64,000 nt of DNA from NCBI RefSeq assembly GCF_006838285.1, contig NZ_CP038228.1, forward strand, positions 1,426,001-1,490,000, read 5' to 3'. Shown here in pieces: positions 45,172 to 56,840 of this stretch (position 1 is the stretch's first letter; every line of letters starts with the position of its first letter). The notes under the pieces are model-generated. The model did no database searches and was not told the DNA's origin. It saw only the letters and a program-made list of their open reading frames with translations. The stretch comes from Xanthomonas translucens pv. cerealis. Its GTDB lineage: Bacteria; Pseudomonadota; Gammaproteobacteria; Xanthomonadales; Xanthomonadaceae. Made by a program: the position numbers and the translations under genes.

Positions 45172-46880
45172 GCAGCAGCGACGCGACCGAACACCGCGTT
45201 CTGGTTCATGCCCCGATCGGCCGCGACGGCGGGGCGTCGGTGGAGCTGTTGCGGCGTGGCGGCGTGGTGGCCTGCCATTGTCCCGATCTGGACAATTTGG
45301 TGGGTGAACTGGAGGTGGGTGCCGCCGCGGTGTTCGTTGCCGAGGAAGGCCTGTTCGGCAAGGATGCATCGGCACTGTTCGCCTGGGCCAATGCACAGCC
45401 GGCATGGTCGGATCTGCCGTTCGTTGTGCTCACCAGCCATCAGGAGCAACCGTCGGTGGTGAGCTGGCGGCGCAACCTGGTGGCGGCCCTGCGCAATGTG
45501 GCCTTGCTCGAGCGGCCGGTGCAGGCGATCACCTTCACCAGCACCATCAAGGCCGCGCTGCGCGCCCGCGCCCGCCAGTACGAAGTGCGCTCGCTGCTGC
45601 AAGCGCAGGCTTCGGCGGCGCAGGAGCTGGAGGCGCAGGTGGTGGCGCGCACATGCGAGCTGGAAGAAGCCAACCGCCTGCTGCGCACGCAGATGGACGA
45701 GCGCGCGCGGGTCGAGGAGACCCTGCGCCACGCGCAGAAGATCGAGGCCATCGGGCAATTGACCGGTGGCGTCGCGCACGATTTCAACAACCTGCTGATG
45801 GTGATTTCCGGCGGCCTGGCGATGCTCGACATCCAGACCGACCCGGCCGTGCGCAAGCGGTTGATGGACGGCATGCAGAAGGCGGCGCAGCGCGGCGCCG
45901 GACTGACCCGGCAATTGCTGGCGTTTTCGCGGCGGCAGGAGCTCAAGCCGGAGCCGGTCGATCTGATCCGGCAGATCGGCGGCATGCGCGAGCTGCTGGA
46001 CCGCAGCTTGCGCGGCGACGTGCATGTGGATTTCGATTTCGCCGAAGACCTGTGGCCGATCGAAGTGGACCCGGGCGAGCTGGAACTGGTGGTGCTCAAT
46101 CTGGCAGTCAATGCGCGCGATGCGATGCCCAGCGGCGGCACCATCGTGGTGCGGGCGCAGAATCTGCCGGGCGTCGGCAAGACCGATCCGGACTTCATCC
46201 GCCTGTCGGTCGTCGACACCGGCACCGGCATGACGCCGGAAGTGAAGGCGCGGGTGTTCGAGCCGTTCTACACCACCAAGGACATCGGCAAGGGCTCGGG
46301 CCTGGGCCTGGCGCAGGTACACGGGTTCGTGCAGCAATCCGGCGGCTCGATCCACATCGACAGCGACCTGGGGCAGGGCACGTCCATCCACCTGTTGCTG
46401 CCGCGCTCGTTCCGCGCGCCGGCGCTGGACGAACGGCATCTGCTCGACCTGCAGGTGGCGCGCCGTGCTCCGGGCGATGCTGGCTACGTGCTGCTGGTGG
46501 AGGACGACGACGAAGTCGCCGCGCTGGTCGGCGAAATGCTGCGCCAGCTCGGCTACCAGGTCACCCGCGTCGCCAGCGCGGCCGCGGCGCTGGGCGCGTT
46601 GGCCAACGAGCGCGTGGTGGACATCGTGTTCTCCGACATCATGATGCCCGGCGGCATGAACGGCCTGGAGCTGGTCCACGAGATCCGGATGCGGCGCCAG
46701 GAATTGCCGATCCTGCTCACAAGCGGCTACGCGGAAGCGGCGAAATCCGCGGCCGAGGCGGAAGGCGTGCAGATCCTGTCCAAGCCCTATCGGCTGGACG
46801 AACTGGCCACCGCATTGCAGCAGGTACGCGCCAATCCCGGCGCCCAGGACAAACCGGAAGCGGCTCCCGTATATTCGTGA
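45168..46880 (+). CDS. Hybrid histidine kinase with pseudo-receiver-like N-terminus
   Basis: The 570-residue protein has an N-terminal alpha/beta domain (about residues 9-130) reminiscent of a receiver or pseudo-receiver. A coiled-coil linker (150-190), a HisKA domain with His204 in [15 protein letters not shown], and an HATPase domain (NLAVNARDAMPSGG, GSGLGLAQVHG) follow. A C-terminal receiver has the acceptor Asp in IVFSDIMMPGG. It is translationally coupled to the KaiC-like gene, so the ATPase probably gates this kinase. It shares kinase and receiver architecture with the LOV kinase at 62.5 kb. No output regulator is encoded beside it. Confidence 0.92.
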   Translation: MSSSDATEHRVLVHAPIGRDGGASVELLRRGGVVACHCPDLDNLVGELEVGAAAVFVAEEGLFGKDASALFAWANAQPAWSDLPFVVLTSHQEQPSVVSWRRNLVAALRNVALLERPVQAITFTSTIKAALRARARQYEVRSLLQAQASAAQELEAQVVARTCELEEANRLLRTQMDERARVEETLRHAQKIEAIGQLTGGVAHDFNNLLMVISGGLAMLDIQTDPAVRKRLMDGMQKAAQRGAGLTRQLLAFSRRQELKPEPVDLIRQIGGMRELLDRSLRGDVHVDFDFAEDLWPIEVDPGELELVVLNLAVNARDAMPSGGTIVVRAQNLPGVGKTDPDFIRLSVVDTGTGMTPEVKARVFEPFYTTKDIGKGSGLGLAQVHGFVQQSGGSIHIDSDLGQGTSIHLLLPRSFRAPALDERHLLDLQVARRAPGDAGYVLLVEDDDEVAALVGEMLRQLGYQVTRVASAAAALGALANERVVDIVFSDIMMPGGMNGLELVHEIRMRRQELPILLTSGYAEAAKSAAEAEGVQILSKPYRLDELATALQQVRANPGAQDKPEAAPVYS

Positions 46881-46958
46881 GGGCAGGCGCCGTTGGCGAC
46901 TGCCGGCGGTGCGCCAAGTCGCCCCGGCCGCCGTGTCAGCGCGGTGCCTAGCGTCGGC

Positions 46959-48311
46959 TCAGTGCAGCAAGGTGTCGCCGAGCAGCTTCACGTTCAGTAC
47001 CACGATCAGCGCGGCGATGATCCACGACAGCCAGACCAGCCAGCGCGGCGCGACCAGTGCGCCCATCTTGCGTTTGTCGGCGACGAAGCGCACCAGCGGG
47101 ATCACCGCGAACGGCAGCTGCATCGACAGCAGCACCTGGCTCAGCACCAACAGTTTGGCGGTGCCTCGCTCGCCGTACAGCCAGGTCACCACCACCACCG
47201 GCACGATCGCCAGGCCGCGGGTCAGTAGGCGCCGCGCCCAGGCCGGGATGTGCAAGTGCAGGAAGCCTTCCATCACGATCTGCCCGGCCAGCGTCGCGGT
47301 CACCGTGGAGTTGATGCCCGAGGCCAGCAACGCCACCGCGAACAGGGTCGAGGCCAGGCCGACGCCGAGCATCGGCGCCAGTAATTCGTAGGCCTGCTCG
47401 ATTTCCTCCACGTCGGTGCGGCCGTGCGCATGGAACACCGCCGCGGCCAGCACCAGGATCGCGGCATTGACGAACAGCGCCAGGCTCAGTGCGATGGTGC
47501 TGTCGGCCAGCGCCCAGCGCAGCGCCGAGCGGCGGCCGTCGTCGCTGCGTTCGTAGGCGCGGGTCTGCACGATCGACGAATGCAGGTACAGGTTGTGCGG
47601 CATCACCGTCGCGCCGATGATGCCGATCGCCAAGTACAGCGCGGCCGGATTGGTTACCACTTCGGTGTGCGGGACGAAGCCGGCCAGCACTTCGCGCAGC
47701 GGCGGCGCGGCCAGCACGATCTGCACCAGGAAGCAGACGAAGATCACCAGCAGCAGCGCGATCACGAATGCCTCCAGCGTGCGGAAGCCACGCCGCATCA
47801 GGTACAGCACCAGCAGCGCATCGATCGCGGTGATGATCGCGCCCAGGGTCAGCGGGATGCCGAACAGCAGCTTCAGCGCGATCGCGGTGCCGATTACCTC
47901 GGCCAGATCGCAGGCCACGATCGCCGTCTCGCAGGCCAGCCACAGCAGGAAATTGACCGGCCTGGAATAGTGTTCGCGGCAGGCCTGTGCCAGGTCGCGG
48001 CCGGTGGCGATGCCCAGCCGCGCCGCCAGGCCCTGCAGCACAATCGCCATCAGGTTCGACAGCAGGATCACCGATAGCAGTAGGTAGCCGAAGTGCGAGC
48101 CGCCGGCGATGTCGGTGGCCCAGTTGCCCGGATCCATGTAGCCCACCGAGATCATGTAGCCCGGCCCCAGGAACGCAAGGAAACGGCGCCAGCCGAGTCC
48201 GCCGCCGGGCACGGCGACGCTGCCGTTCATGCGTCCCAGGCTGCGCCGCGGCGGCTCGCTGGCCTGCGGCCAGGCGGCATCGGAATCGGGCAGGGGTAGG
48301 GGATCGGCCAT
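46959..48311 (-). CDS. mntH: NRAMP manganese transporter MntH
   Basis: The 450-residue transporter has 11 or so membrane helices and the NRAMP metal-site motifs DPGNW ([14 protein letters not shown]) and [10 protein letters not shown]. It imports Mn2+ (and Fe2+) with protons across the inner membrane. I chose the ATG at 48311; longer upstream frames run through the operator. The divergent mntR gene and the palindromic site between them indicate manganese repression. Confidence 0.95.
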   Translation of the reverse strand: MADPLPLPDSDAAWPQASEPPRRSLGRMNGSVAVPGGGLGWRRFLAFLGPGYMISVGYMDPGNWATDIAGGSHFGYLLLSVILLSNLMAIVLQGLAARLGIATGRDLAQACREHYSRPVNFLLWLACETAIVACDLAEVIGTAIALKLLFGIPLTLGAIITAIDALLVLYLMRRGFRTLEAFVIALLLVIFVCFLVQIVLAAPPLREVLAGFVPHTEVVTNPAALYLAIGIIGATVMPHNLYLHSSIVQTRAYERSDDGRRSALRWALADSTIALSLALFVNAAILVLAAAVFHAHGRTDVEEIEQAYELLAPMLGVGLASTLFAVALLASGINSTVTATLAGQIVMEGFLHLHIPAWARRLLTRGLAIVPVVVVTWLYGERGTAKLLVLSQVLLSMQLPFAVIPLVRFVADKRKMGALVAPRWLVWLSWIIAALIVVLNVKLLGDTLLH

Positions 48312-48347
48312 GGCGCAAACGTGTGTGGGATGAGCACGACCGAGTAT

Positions 48348-48373
48348 ATAGCACTTGCTATGCTGTTTAGCAT
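48348..48373. promoter_or_regulatory. MntR operator: two overlapping palindromes
   Basis: ATAGC-ACTT-GCTAT (48348-48361) and ATGCT-GTTT-AGCAT (48360-48373) are two 5-bp inverted repeats with 4-bp spacers that overlap by two bases. They resemble the E. coli MntR box (AAACATAGCAAAGGCTATGTTT). They lie between divergent mntH and mntR, so one site could control both. Confidence 0.7.
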
Positions 48374-48459
48374 TGGCAAACCAAATCGCTGCGATACACG
48401 CAATTTCGGCCAGAATAGGCGGCGGCCGGCGTTCGCCGGCACCGGACAAGGGCGTTGCG

Positions 48460-48924
48460 ATGCACAAAAGCGGGAAGTCGACAGCACCGGGGGCGGTGCT
48501 GCTCGACGCCGAAGTACAGGTCGAGAGCTTCCGCCAGGTGCGCGAGGCGCACCGCCTGGAACTGATCGAGGACTACGTGGAGCTGATTTCCGACTTGCTG
48601 GCCGACGGCGGCGAGGCACGGCAGGTGGACATCGCCGCGCGCCTGGGCGTGGCCCAGCCGACTGTGGCGAAGATGCTCAAGCGCCTGGTCAAGGGCGGCT
48701 GGGTGATTCAGCGGCCGTATCGCGGGGTGTTCCTGACCCCCGACGGGGAGGCGCTGGCGGCGGCCAGCCGGCAGCGGCACCAGACCGTGGAGCAGTTCCT
48801 GCTGGCGCTGGGCATCGACGAGGACATCGCGCGGCGCGATGCCGAGGGCATCGAGCACCATGTCAGCGAAGCCACGCTGACGGTGTTCGCCGAGTTCGTG
48901 CGCAAGCATGCCGCGGCGCGATGA
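48460..48924 (+). CDS. mntR: Manganese-responsive regulator MntR (DtxR family)
   Basis: The 154-residue protein has an N-terminal winged helix (residues about 30-90, [27 protein letters not shown]) and a DtxR-type metal-binding/dimerisation domain. The latter carries His/Asp/Glu ligands ([33 protein letters not shown]). It represses mntH when Mn2+ is sufficient. The stop overlaps the tadA start (ATGA), so tadA is expressed with mntR. Confidence 0.93.
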   Translation: MHKSGKSTAPGAVLLDAEVQVESFRQVREAHRLELIEDYVELISDLLADGGEARQVDIAARLGVAQPTVAKMLKRLVKGGWVIQRPYRGVFLTPDGEALAAASRQRHQTVEQFLLALGIDEDIARRDAEGIEHHVSEATLTVFAEFVRKHAAAR

Positions 48925-49418
48925 ACGGCGATAGCGAGATCGCCGCGCGCAACGAGCGCTGGATGCTGCATGCGCTGGCCCTGGCCGACCGCGCCGAACG
49001 CGAGTTCGACGAGATCCCGGTCGGCGCGGTACTGGTCTCGGCGCAGGACGAGGTGCTGGGCGAGGGCTGGAACCTCAACATCGCCGAGCACGATCCCAGC
49101 GCGCACGCCGAGATCGTGGCGCTGCGCCAGGCCGGGCGCCGGCTCGGCAACCACCGCCTGCTCGGCAGCACCCTGTACGTGACCCTGGAGCCGTGCGCGA
49201 TGTGCGCGATGGCAGTGGTGCACGCGCGCGTGGCGCAGTTGGTCTATGCCGCCGCCGATCCGAAGACCGGCGCCTGCGGCAGCGTGTTCGACCTGCTCGC
49301 CGATCCGCGCCACAACCACCGCGTGCAGGTGCGCGGCGGGGTGCTGGCGGCACCCGCCGGGCTGCGCCTGAGCAACTATTTCCGCGCCAAGCGCGGCCGG
49401 CCACCGCTGCCCGGGTGA
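48921..49418 (+). CDS. tadA: tRNA-specific adenosine deaminase TadA
   Basis: The 165-residue zinc enzyme deaminates A34 of tRNA-Arg(ACG) to inosine. It has the catalytic HAE in [10 protein letters not shown] and zinc cysteines in [15 protein letters not shown]. The basic C-terminus ([10 protein letters not shown]) fits the family. It overlaps mntR by 4 bp and is an essential gene in most bacteria. Confidence 0.95.
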   Translation: MNGDSEIAARNERWMLHALALADRAEREFDEIPVGAVLVSAQDEVLGEGWNLNIAEHDPSAHAEIVALRQAGRRLGNHRLLGSTLYVTLEPCAMCAMAVVHARVAQLVYAAADPKTGACGSVFDLLADPRHNHRVQVRGGVLAAPAGLRLSNYFRAKRGRPPLPG

Positions 49419-49533
49419 GCGCCGCGATGCGCTGGCGGGTGGATGTGAATCCGCTGCGTCACGCGCGGTATCATGCGCGACCGATACGAAACCCCTGCGG
49501 CGGCGGCGCCGCCGCGAACGACTGGATGGTGAT

Positions 49534-50112
49534 ATGGCGGAACCGCACGTGGACAACGATCGTCTGATCTGGATCGATCTGGAAATGACCGGATTGGATA
49601 CCGACAAGGATTCGATCATCGAGATCGCCACGGTGGTCACCGACAGCCAGCTCAACGTGCTGGCGGAGGGTCCGGAATTCGCCATCGCGCATCCGCTGCA
49701 GACGCTGCAGGCGATGGACGAGTGGAACCGCAACCAGCATCGCCATTCCGGGTTGTGGCAGCGCGTGCTCGACAGCACGATCACCCTGGGCCAGGCCGAA
49801 GCGCAGACCGTGGCGTTCCTGGCGCAGTGGTGCAAGCCGGGCGCGTCGCCGATGTGCGGCAATTCGATCTGCCAGGACCGGCGCTTCCTGCACCGGCAGA
49901 TGCCGCGGCTGGAGCGCTTCTTCCACTACCGCAACCTGGACGTGTCCACCCTGAAGGAGCTGGCGCGGCGCTGGGCGCCGGCGGTCGCCTCGGGACTGAA
50001 CAAGACCTCGTCGCACACCGCGCTCAGCGACGTGCACGACTCGATCGACGAACTGCGCTACTACCGCCCGTTCATGGGTGCGTTGGGCGGGCATGGCGGC
50101 GGCGCACGCTGA
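49534..50112 (+). CDS. orn: Oligoribonuclease Orn
   Basis: The 192-residue 3'-5' exonuclease degrades RNA dinucleotides, including pGpG from cyclic-di-GMP breakdown. DEDDh residues are in [20 protein letters not shown] and [18 protein letters not shown]. It is a single-copy, usually essential gene in gammaproteobacteria. The ATG at 49534 fits the family N-terminus ([14 protein letters not shown]). Confidence 0.97.
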   Translation: MAEPHVDNDRLIWIDLEMTGLDTDKDSIIEIATVVTDSQLNVLAEGPEFAIAHPLQTLQAMDEWNRNQHRHSGLWQRVLDSTITLGQAEAQTVAFLAQWCKPGASPMCGNSICQDRRFLHRQMPRLERFFHYRNLDVSTLKELARRWAPAVASGLNKTSSHTALSDVHDSIDELRYYRPFMGALGGHGGGAR

Positions 50113-50172
50113 GTCGCGCTGCGCGGCACGCAGGCCGCGCCTGTCCGGCACGGCCTTGCGCAATCACTTGCG

Positions 50173-51113
50173 TCAACGGGCCAGCGGCGGCCCTTGCCTG
50201 GTCTCGCCGTCGTCGGTCACGCCCTTCAGCAGCAGCTCGGCGATCGGACGGCCATCGGCATCGTGGTGGTACACGTGCAGATCGCGCTGCGGGTAGGGAA
50301 TGCTGAGCCCGTTCTCCAGCAATCGGTTGCGGATGTTCTCCAGCGTGCTGCTCTTGGCCGCGCCGAAGTCGCCGTTCCTGGCGTAGGCGAACAGCATCAG
50401 GTCCACCGTGCTCTCGCCCAGGTTGGTGACCTGCACGAACGGCGCCGGCGTCTCCAGGATGTTCGGATTGTCCTGCGCGATCTGCAGCAGCAACTGCTGC
50501 GCTTTCTTCAGGTCGTCGCCGTAGCCCACGCCCACCGTGATCTCCAGGCGCCGGTTGGGCAAGGTGCTGTAATTGACGATCGGCGCGGTGGTGATGGTGC
50601 TGTTGGGCAGGGTGATCATGCGCTCGTCGAAGCTGCGGATGCGGGTCTGGAAGATCCGGATCTCGTCGATGATGCCTTCCTGGCCGGCCACCACCACATG
50701 GTCGCCGTCGCGCATCGGCCGCAGCACGATCAGCATCACCCCCGAGGCGATGTTGGACAGCGAATCCTTCAGCGCCAGGCCCACGGCCAGGCCGGCCGCG
50801 CCGAGCACCGCGAACAGTGAGGTCGGCGGAACGCCGACCTTCTGCAGCGCGGTGACGAACACCAGCACCAGCAGCAAGGCATAGGCGACATTGCGCAGGA
50901 AATTGCTGAGCGTAGTCTCCACCCGCGCGCGAATCAGCGCGCGGTGCAACCACTGGCTCAGGCGCTTGGCGATCCACATCCCCAGCACCAGGATGACCAG
51001 CGCCACGCCCCAGTTGAGCGCGTACTGCGCCCAATCCAGGTCTCGCCAGTTGAACGGCTGCTGTGCCCGCTCCGCCGGCGCGACCGCGGCCAGCAACGTT
51101 GCCGCCGCGCCCA

Positions 51114-51114
<1 letters not shown>
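50173..51114 (-). CDS. mscS: Small mechanosensitive ion channel MscS
   Basis: The 313-residue protein starts at the ATG (51114) that overlaps the ppsA stop (TGATG). It has an N-terminal signal-like stretch, three membrane helices, and the MscS TM3 gate region AVLGAAGLAVGLALKDSLSNIASG. A beta domain follows (GDHVVVAGQEGIIDEI, ITLPNSTI). It opens under membrane tension to release solutes during osmotic downshock. Upstream in-frame starts to 51210 lie inside ppsA and are not used. Confidence 0.93.
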
Positions 51115-53489
<2,375 letters not shown>

Positions 53490-53635
53490 GCGCGATGCTC
53501 CGTAGGGCCATCGCCCGAAGCGGGCTGAGTGGCCGCGTCCGTGGGGGAAGAAGCCGATATCATGCAGTGCGCACCCGAGTCGGCACAAGCGCGGCCGGGT
53601 GCATCCGTTGGGTTTCAGCAAGGAGAATCCAGGCA

Positions 53636-54457
53636 ATGTCGACGATCCGACCGGTGTTCTACGTCTCCGATGGAACCGGTATCACCGCTGAAACCATTGG
53701 GCATAGCCTGCTCACCCAGTTCAGCGGTTTCAGCTTCGTCACCGATCGCATGTCGTTCGTCGACGATCCGGAAAAAGCGCGCGAGGCGGCGCAGCGCATC
53801 CATGCGGCTGGCGAGCGCTACCAGGTGCGGCCGATCGTGGTCAATTCCTGCGTCGATCCGCAGCTGAGCATGCTGTTGTCGGAAAGCGGCGCCTTGATGC
53901 TAGACGTGTTCGCGCCATTCATCGAGCCGCTGGAGCGCGAATTGAACGCGCCGCGGCATTCGCGGGTAGGGCAGGCGCACGGCCTGGTCGATTTCGAGAC
54001 CTACCACCGCCGCATCAATGCGATGAATTTCGCGCTGACCCACGACGACGGCATCGCGATCAACTACGACGAGGCCGATCTGATCCTGGTCGCCGTCTCG
54101 CGCGCCGGCAAGACGCCGACCTGCATCTACCTGGCGCTGCACTACGGCGTGCGCGCGGCCAATTATCCGTTGACCGAGGAGGATCTGGAGCACGATCGGC
54201 TGCCGCCGCGGTTGCGTCCGTACCGCAGCAAGCTGTTCGGGCTGACCATCGATCCGGACCGGCTGCAGCAGATCCGCCAGGAGCGGCGGCCGAATTCGCG
54301 CTATTCCAACCTGGAGACGTGCCGGCGCGAGGTGTCCGCGGCCGAGACCATGTTCAGGATGGAGCGGATCCCGACCCTGAGCACCACGCATACCTCGATC
54401 GAGGAGATTTCCAGCAAGGTGCTGGCGACGCTGGGGCTGCAGCGCGAGATGTTCTGA
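53636..54457 (+). CDS. ppsR: PEP synthase regulatory kinase/phosphorylase PpsR (DUF299)
   Basis: The 273-residue bifunctional enzyme inactivates PpsA by ADP-dependent phosphorylation and reactivates it by phosphorolysis. It begins [20 protein letters not shown], and its P-loop is [13 protein letters not shown]. The ATG at 53636 has AAGGAG upstream. It is divergent from its target, the standard arrangement. Confidence 0.95.
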   Translation: MSTIRPVFYVSDGTGITAETIGHSLLTQFSGFSFVTDRMSFVDDPEKAREAAQRIHAAGERYQVRPIVVNSCVDPQLSMLLSESGALMLDVFAPFIEPLERELNAPRHSRVGQAHGLVDFETYHRRINAMNFALTHDDGIAINYDEADLILVAVSRAGKTPTCIYLALHYGVRAANYPLTEEDLEHDRLPPRLRPYRSKLFGLTIDPDRLQQIRQERRPNSRYSNLETCRREVSAAETMFRMERIPTLSTTHTSIEEISSKVLATLGLQREMF

Positions 54458-54601
54458 ATGCCGTGGCGCCGACGCGGTCGGCTGGGGAAATCTGCGTACC
54501 CGGGAGGCTGGTGCAGCCGCCGTGCAGATTTCCAAGGTAGGCCGCCACGCACGATCCGTCAATGCTGCCGCGCGAGCGTTGCAGCGTGTAGCATCAGCGC
54601 C

Positions 54602-55108
54602 ATGCAGCACGCCCTGACCCGCAGCGAACGCATCCCCCGGCTGAGCCGATTCGGCTGGCTGATGGGCCTGTACGCCGAGAACTTCGTGCACCTGAACCGC
54701 CTGTTTGTACCCTCGGACCTGGCCGTGGGCAGCTACCTGTCCTCGATCGGCGACGGCCTGGACCTGCGCCTGGACGTGATCGAGCACCACCGCTACACGG
54801 TGGAACTGCGCCTCACCTACGACCTGTGTGACCCGCTCACCGGCGAGCCGGATCCGTCGGCCTACGTGCGCCTGTACCGCGACGCGCGTCAGGCCGAGAC
54901 CACGCATTGCTACGTCGGCCGCCGCTGGCAGGACGTGATGGGGCTGTATCCGCCGCCGGCGGAACTGATCAGCCACCGCATGCGCATGAACACCTTCCTC
55001 AGCAAATGGCTGGAATACCTGGCCGAGCGCGGCCACGGCGTGGCCACGCTGAAGCCGGCCGGACCGCTGCGGCGCCCGGCCGAGGACACGGCGGCGCCGG
55101 CGCGCTGA
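54602..55108 (+). CDS. DUF1249 (YqiB-like) protein
   Basis: The 168-residue cytoplasmic protein begins MQHALTRSERIPRLSRFGWL and carries the family features MGLYAENFVHLNRLF and DPSAYVRLYRDARQAE. YqiB family proteins are conserved in gammaproteobacteria with no settled function. In E. coli yqiB neighbours the ADP-ribose Nudix gene nudF, and here a Nudix hydrolase also follows. Confidence 0.85.
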   Translation: MQHALTRSERIPRLSRFGWLMGLYAENFVHLNRLFVPSDLAVGSYLSSIGDGLDLRLDVIEHHRYTVELRLTYDLCDPLTGEPDPSAYVRLYRDARQAETTHCYVGRRWQDVMGLYPPPAELISHRMRMNTFLSKWLEYLAERGHGVATLKPAGPLRRPAEDTAAPAR

Positions 55109-55165
55109 TCGTCGGCCGCGGCGGATGCGGCATACTGCGCGCCCGTCGACTCGCCCGCCTGCCGC

Positions 55166-55654
55166 ATGCCTTACACCCCGATCGTCGCCACGCTGGGCTA
55201 CGTGCTGTCACCCGACGGTTCCAAGGTGCTGCTGATCCACCGCAACGCGCGGCCCGGCGACCACCACCTGGGCAAGTACAACGGGCTGGGCGGCAAGGTC
55301 GAGGCCGACGAGGATGTGCTGGACGGCATGCGCCGCGAAATCCGCGAAGAAGCCGGCATCGAATGCGACGCGCTGCAACTGCGTGGCACCATCAGCTGGC
55401 CCGGCTTCGGCAAGCATGGCGAGGACTGGCTGGGCTTTTTGTTCCTGATCAGCGCCTACCGCGGCGAACCCTTTACCGAGAACGACGAGGGCACATTGGC
55501 CTGGGTGCCGGTGGCAGAGATGCAAGCGTTGCCGCTGTGGGAGGGCGACCGCCACTTCCTGCCGCTGGTATTCGACGCCGATCCGCGTCCGTTCCACGGG
55601 GTGATGCCGTACCGCGACGGGCGCATGCTGTCGTGGCGTTATTCGCGGGTCTGA
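55166..55654 (+). CDS. Nudix hydrolase (MutT/8-oxo-dGTP diphosphatase type)
   Basis: The 162-residue protein has a complete Nudix box, GGKVEAD-E-DVLDGMR-REIREEAGI (about residues 41-64), with all the expected Glu residues. The start MPYTPIVATLGYVLSPDGSK and the WPGFGKHGEDWLGFLF motif resemble 8-oxo-(d)GTP sanitising enzymes such as MTH1/MutT relatives. Substrate cannot be set by sequence alone. The stop at 55654 is followed by the DnaA-box cluster. Confidence 0.88.
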   Translation: MPYTPIVATLGYVLSPDGSKVLLIHRNARPGDHHLGKYNGLGGKVEADEDVLDGMRREIREEAGIECDALQLRGTISWPGFGKHGEDWLGFLFLISAYRGEPFTENDEGTLAWVPVAEMQALPLWEGDRHFLPLVFDADPRPFHGVMPYRDGRMLSWRYSRV

Positions 55655-55677
55655 GCGCCGTCACGCCTGCGCTTGGC

Positions 55678-55839
55678 TTGTCCACAGCGGCTGTGGATCG
55701 ATTCTGCACAAACCTGTGGGCAAGCGCGGCAAGTCGCTGAAATCGCTGCCGGATTTTTGTGCCTGGCGAAAATTTCGCCAGTACGCGCGGCGCTTCTCCA
55801 CAGCGCGTGTGGATGGAAGCCGCCAAAGTCTGTGGATAA
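55678..55839. promoter_or_regulatory. Cluster of DnaA-box-like sites (datA/DARS-like candidate)
   Basis: Seven 9-mers close to TTATCCACA occur in 162 bp. Plus strand: TTGTCCACA (55678), TTCTGCACA (55702), TTCTCCACA (55794). Minus strand: at 55692-55700, 55715-55723, 55808-55816, and a perfect TTATCCACA at 55831-55839. Three others differ from TTWTNCACA by one base. No origin genes are nearby and there is no AT-rich unwinding element, so a DnaA-titrating or DnaA-reactivating locus is more likely than an origin. Confidence 0.55.
55764..55780. promoter_or_regulatory. 17-bp palindrome, copy 1
   Basis: TGGCGAAAATTTCGCCA has perfect 8-bp arms around one central base. It recurs with one base changed at 55879-55895. 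It lies among the DnaA-box-like sites. The binding factor is unknown. Confidence 0.6.
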
Positions 55840-55878
55840 GCGCGTCGCCGCGTTGCAGCGCGGGGCTTGGCGTCTGGC

Positions 55879-55895
55879 TGGCGAAAAATTCGCCA
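55879..55895. promoter_or_regulatory. 17-bp palindrome, copy 2
   Basis: TGGCGAAAAATTCGCCA differs from copy 1 by a single base and keeps perfect 7-bp arms. It lies between the DnaA-box cluster and the dehydrogenase stop. Two such copies 115 bp apart are unlikely by chance. Confidence 0.6.
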
Positions 55896-55946
55896 ACCGG
55901 CATTCCCGTTCCTACCCACGCCGCTGTTGCGGCACGTGCCGCGCCG

Positions 55947-56705
55947 CTACTGCGCGGTCCAGCCGCCATCGATGGCGATGGTCTGCGCGGTGATGTTGCG
56001 CGCCGCCGGCGAGGCCAGGAACGCGATGCAGCCGGCCAGCTCGTCGTAGTCGATGAACACGCCCTTGGGCATCGGCTTGAGCATCACCTGAGCGATCACG
56101 TCGGCTTCGGAAATGCCGCGGGTGCGCGCCTGGTCGACGATCTGCTTGTCCACCAGCGGAGTCTTCACGTAGCTGGGGCACAGCGTGTTGATGGTGATGT
56201 CGGTATCGGCGGTTTCCAGCGCCACGGCCTTGGAAAACCCGACCAGGCCGTGCTTGGCGGCGACGTAGGCGCTCTTGTAGGGGCTGGCGACCAGCGAGTG
56301 GATGCTGCCGATGTTGACGATGCGGCCGAAGCCGCGCGCACGCATACCTGGCAGCACGGCCTGGGTCAGCCGCGCCACGCCGGTCAGCATCACGTCCACC
56401 AGCAGGCTCCACTTGGCTATCGGGAAGTCCTGCAAGGGCGCCACGTGCTGCAATCCGGCGTTATTGACCAGCACGTCCACCGGCCGTGAGAGTGCCGCCA
56501 GCGCCGCATCGATGCTGGCCTCGTTGGTCACGTCCAGCGCCACCGATTCTGCCGAGCCGCCGGCATCGCGCAGCTGCGCGGCCACCGCGGCCGCGGCATC
56601 CGCATCCAGGTCGCTGACGACGATGCGGCGGCCGCCAGCGGCCAGTTCGTGGGCAAGGCCGGCGCCGATGCCGCTGGCGGCGCCTGTGATCAGGACGGTC
56701 TGCAT
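55947..56705 (-). CDS. bdhA: 3-hydroxybutyrate dehydrogenase (SDR family)
   Basis: The 252-residue short-chain dehydrogenase has the NAD loop TGAASGIGAGLA, NNAGLQ and the catalytic Ser/Tyr/Lys (NIGSIHSL, YVAAKHG). Typical BdhA features are LCPSYVKTPLV and a C-terminal DGGWTAQ. It oxidises (R)-3-hydroxybutyrate to acetoacetate in PHB and ketone-body use. The PHA synthase genes lie 0.8 kb away, supporting a polyhydroxyalkanoate role. An ATG at 56714 would add MPC. Confidence 0.9.
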   Translation of the reverse strand: MQTVLITGAASGIGAGLAHELAAGGRRIVVSDLDADAAAAVAAQLRDAGGSAESVALDVTNEASIDAALAALSRPVDVLVNNAGLQHVAPLQDFPIAKWSLLVDVMLTGVARLTQAVLPGMRARGFGRIVNIGSIHSLVASPYKSAYVAAKHGLVGFSKAVALETADTDITINTLCPSYVKTPLVDKQIVDQARTRGISEADVIAQVMLKPMPKGVFIDYDELAGCIAFLASPAARNITAQTIAIDGGWTAQ

Positions 56706-56840
56706 GCAAGGCACCTGTCGGGGAAAGTGCGCAGCGTAGCAGCGCGCTGCGATGGCGCTATGGCAGCGGTCCTCGCCAGTGCGGTGGCGCCACGCTACCC
56801 TGTGCCGGTCGCACCCTTTTCACCCCGGATCCGCCACGCT

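Noticed and set aside
55678-55895. Chromosomal replication origin
   Set aside because: No dnaA, dnaN, rpmH or gidA neighbours and no AT-rich unwinding region.
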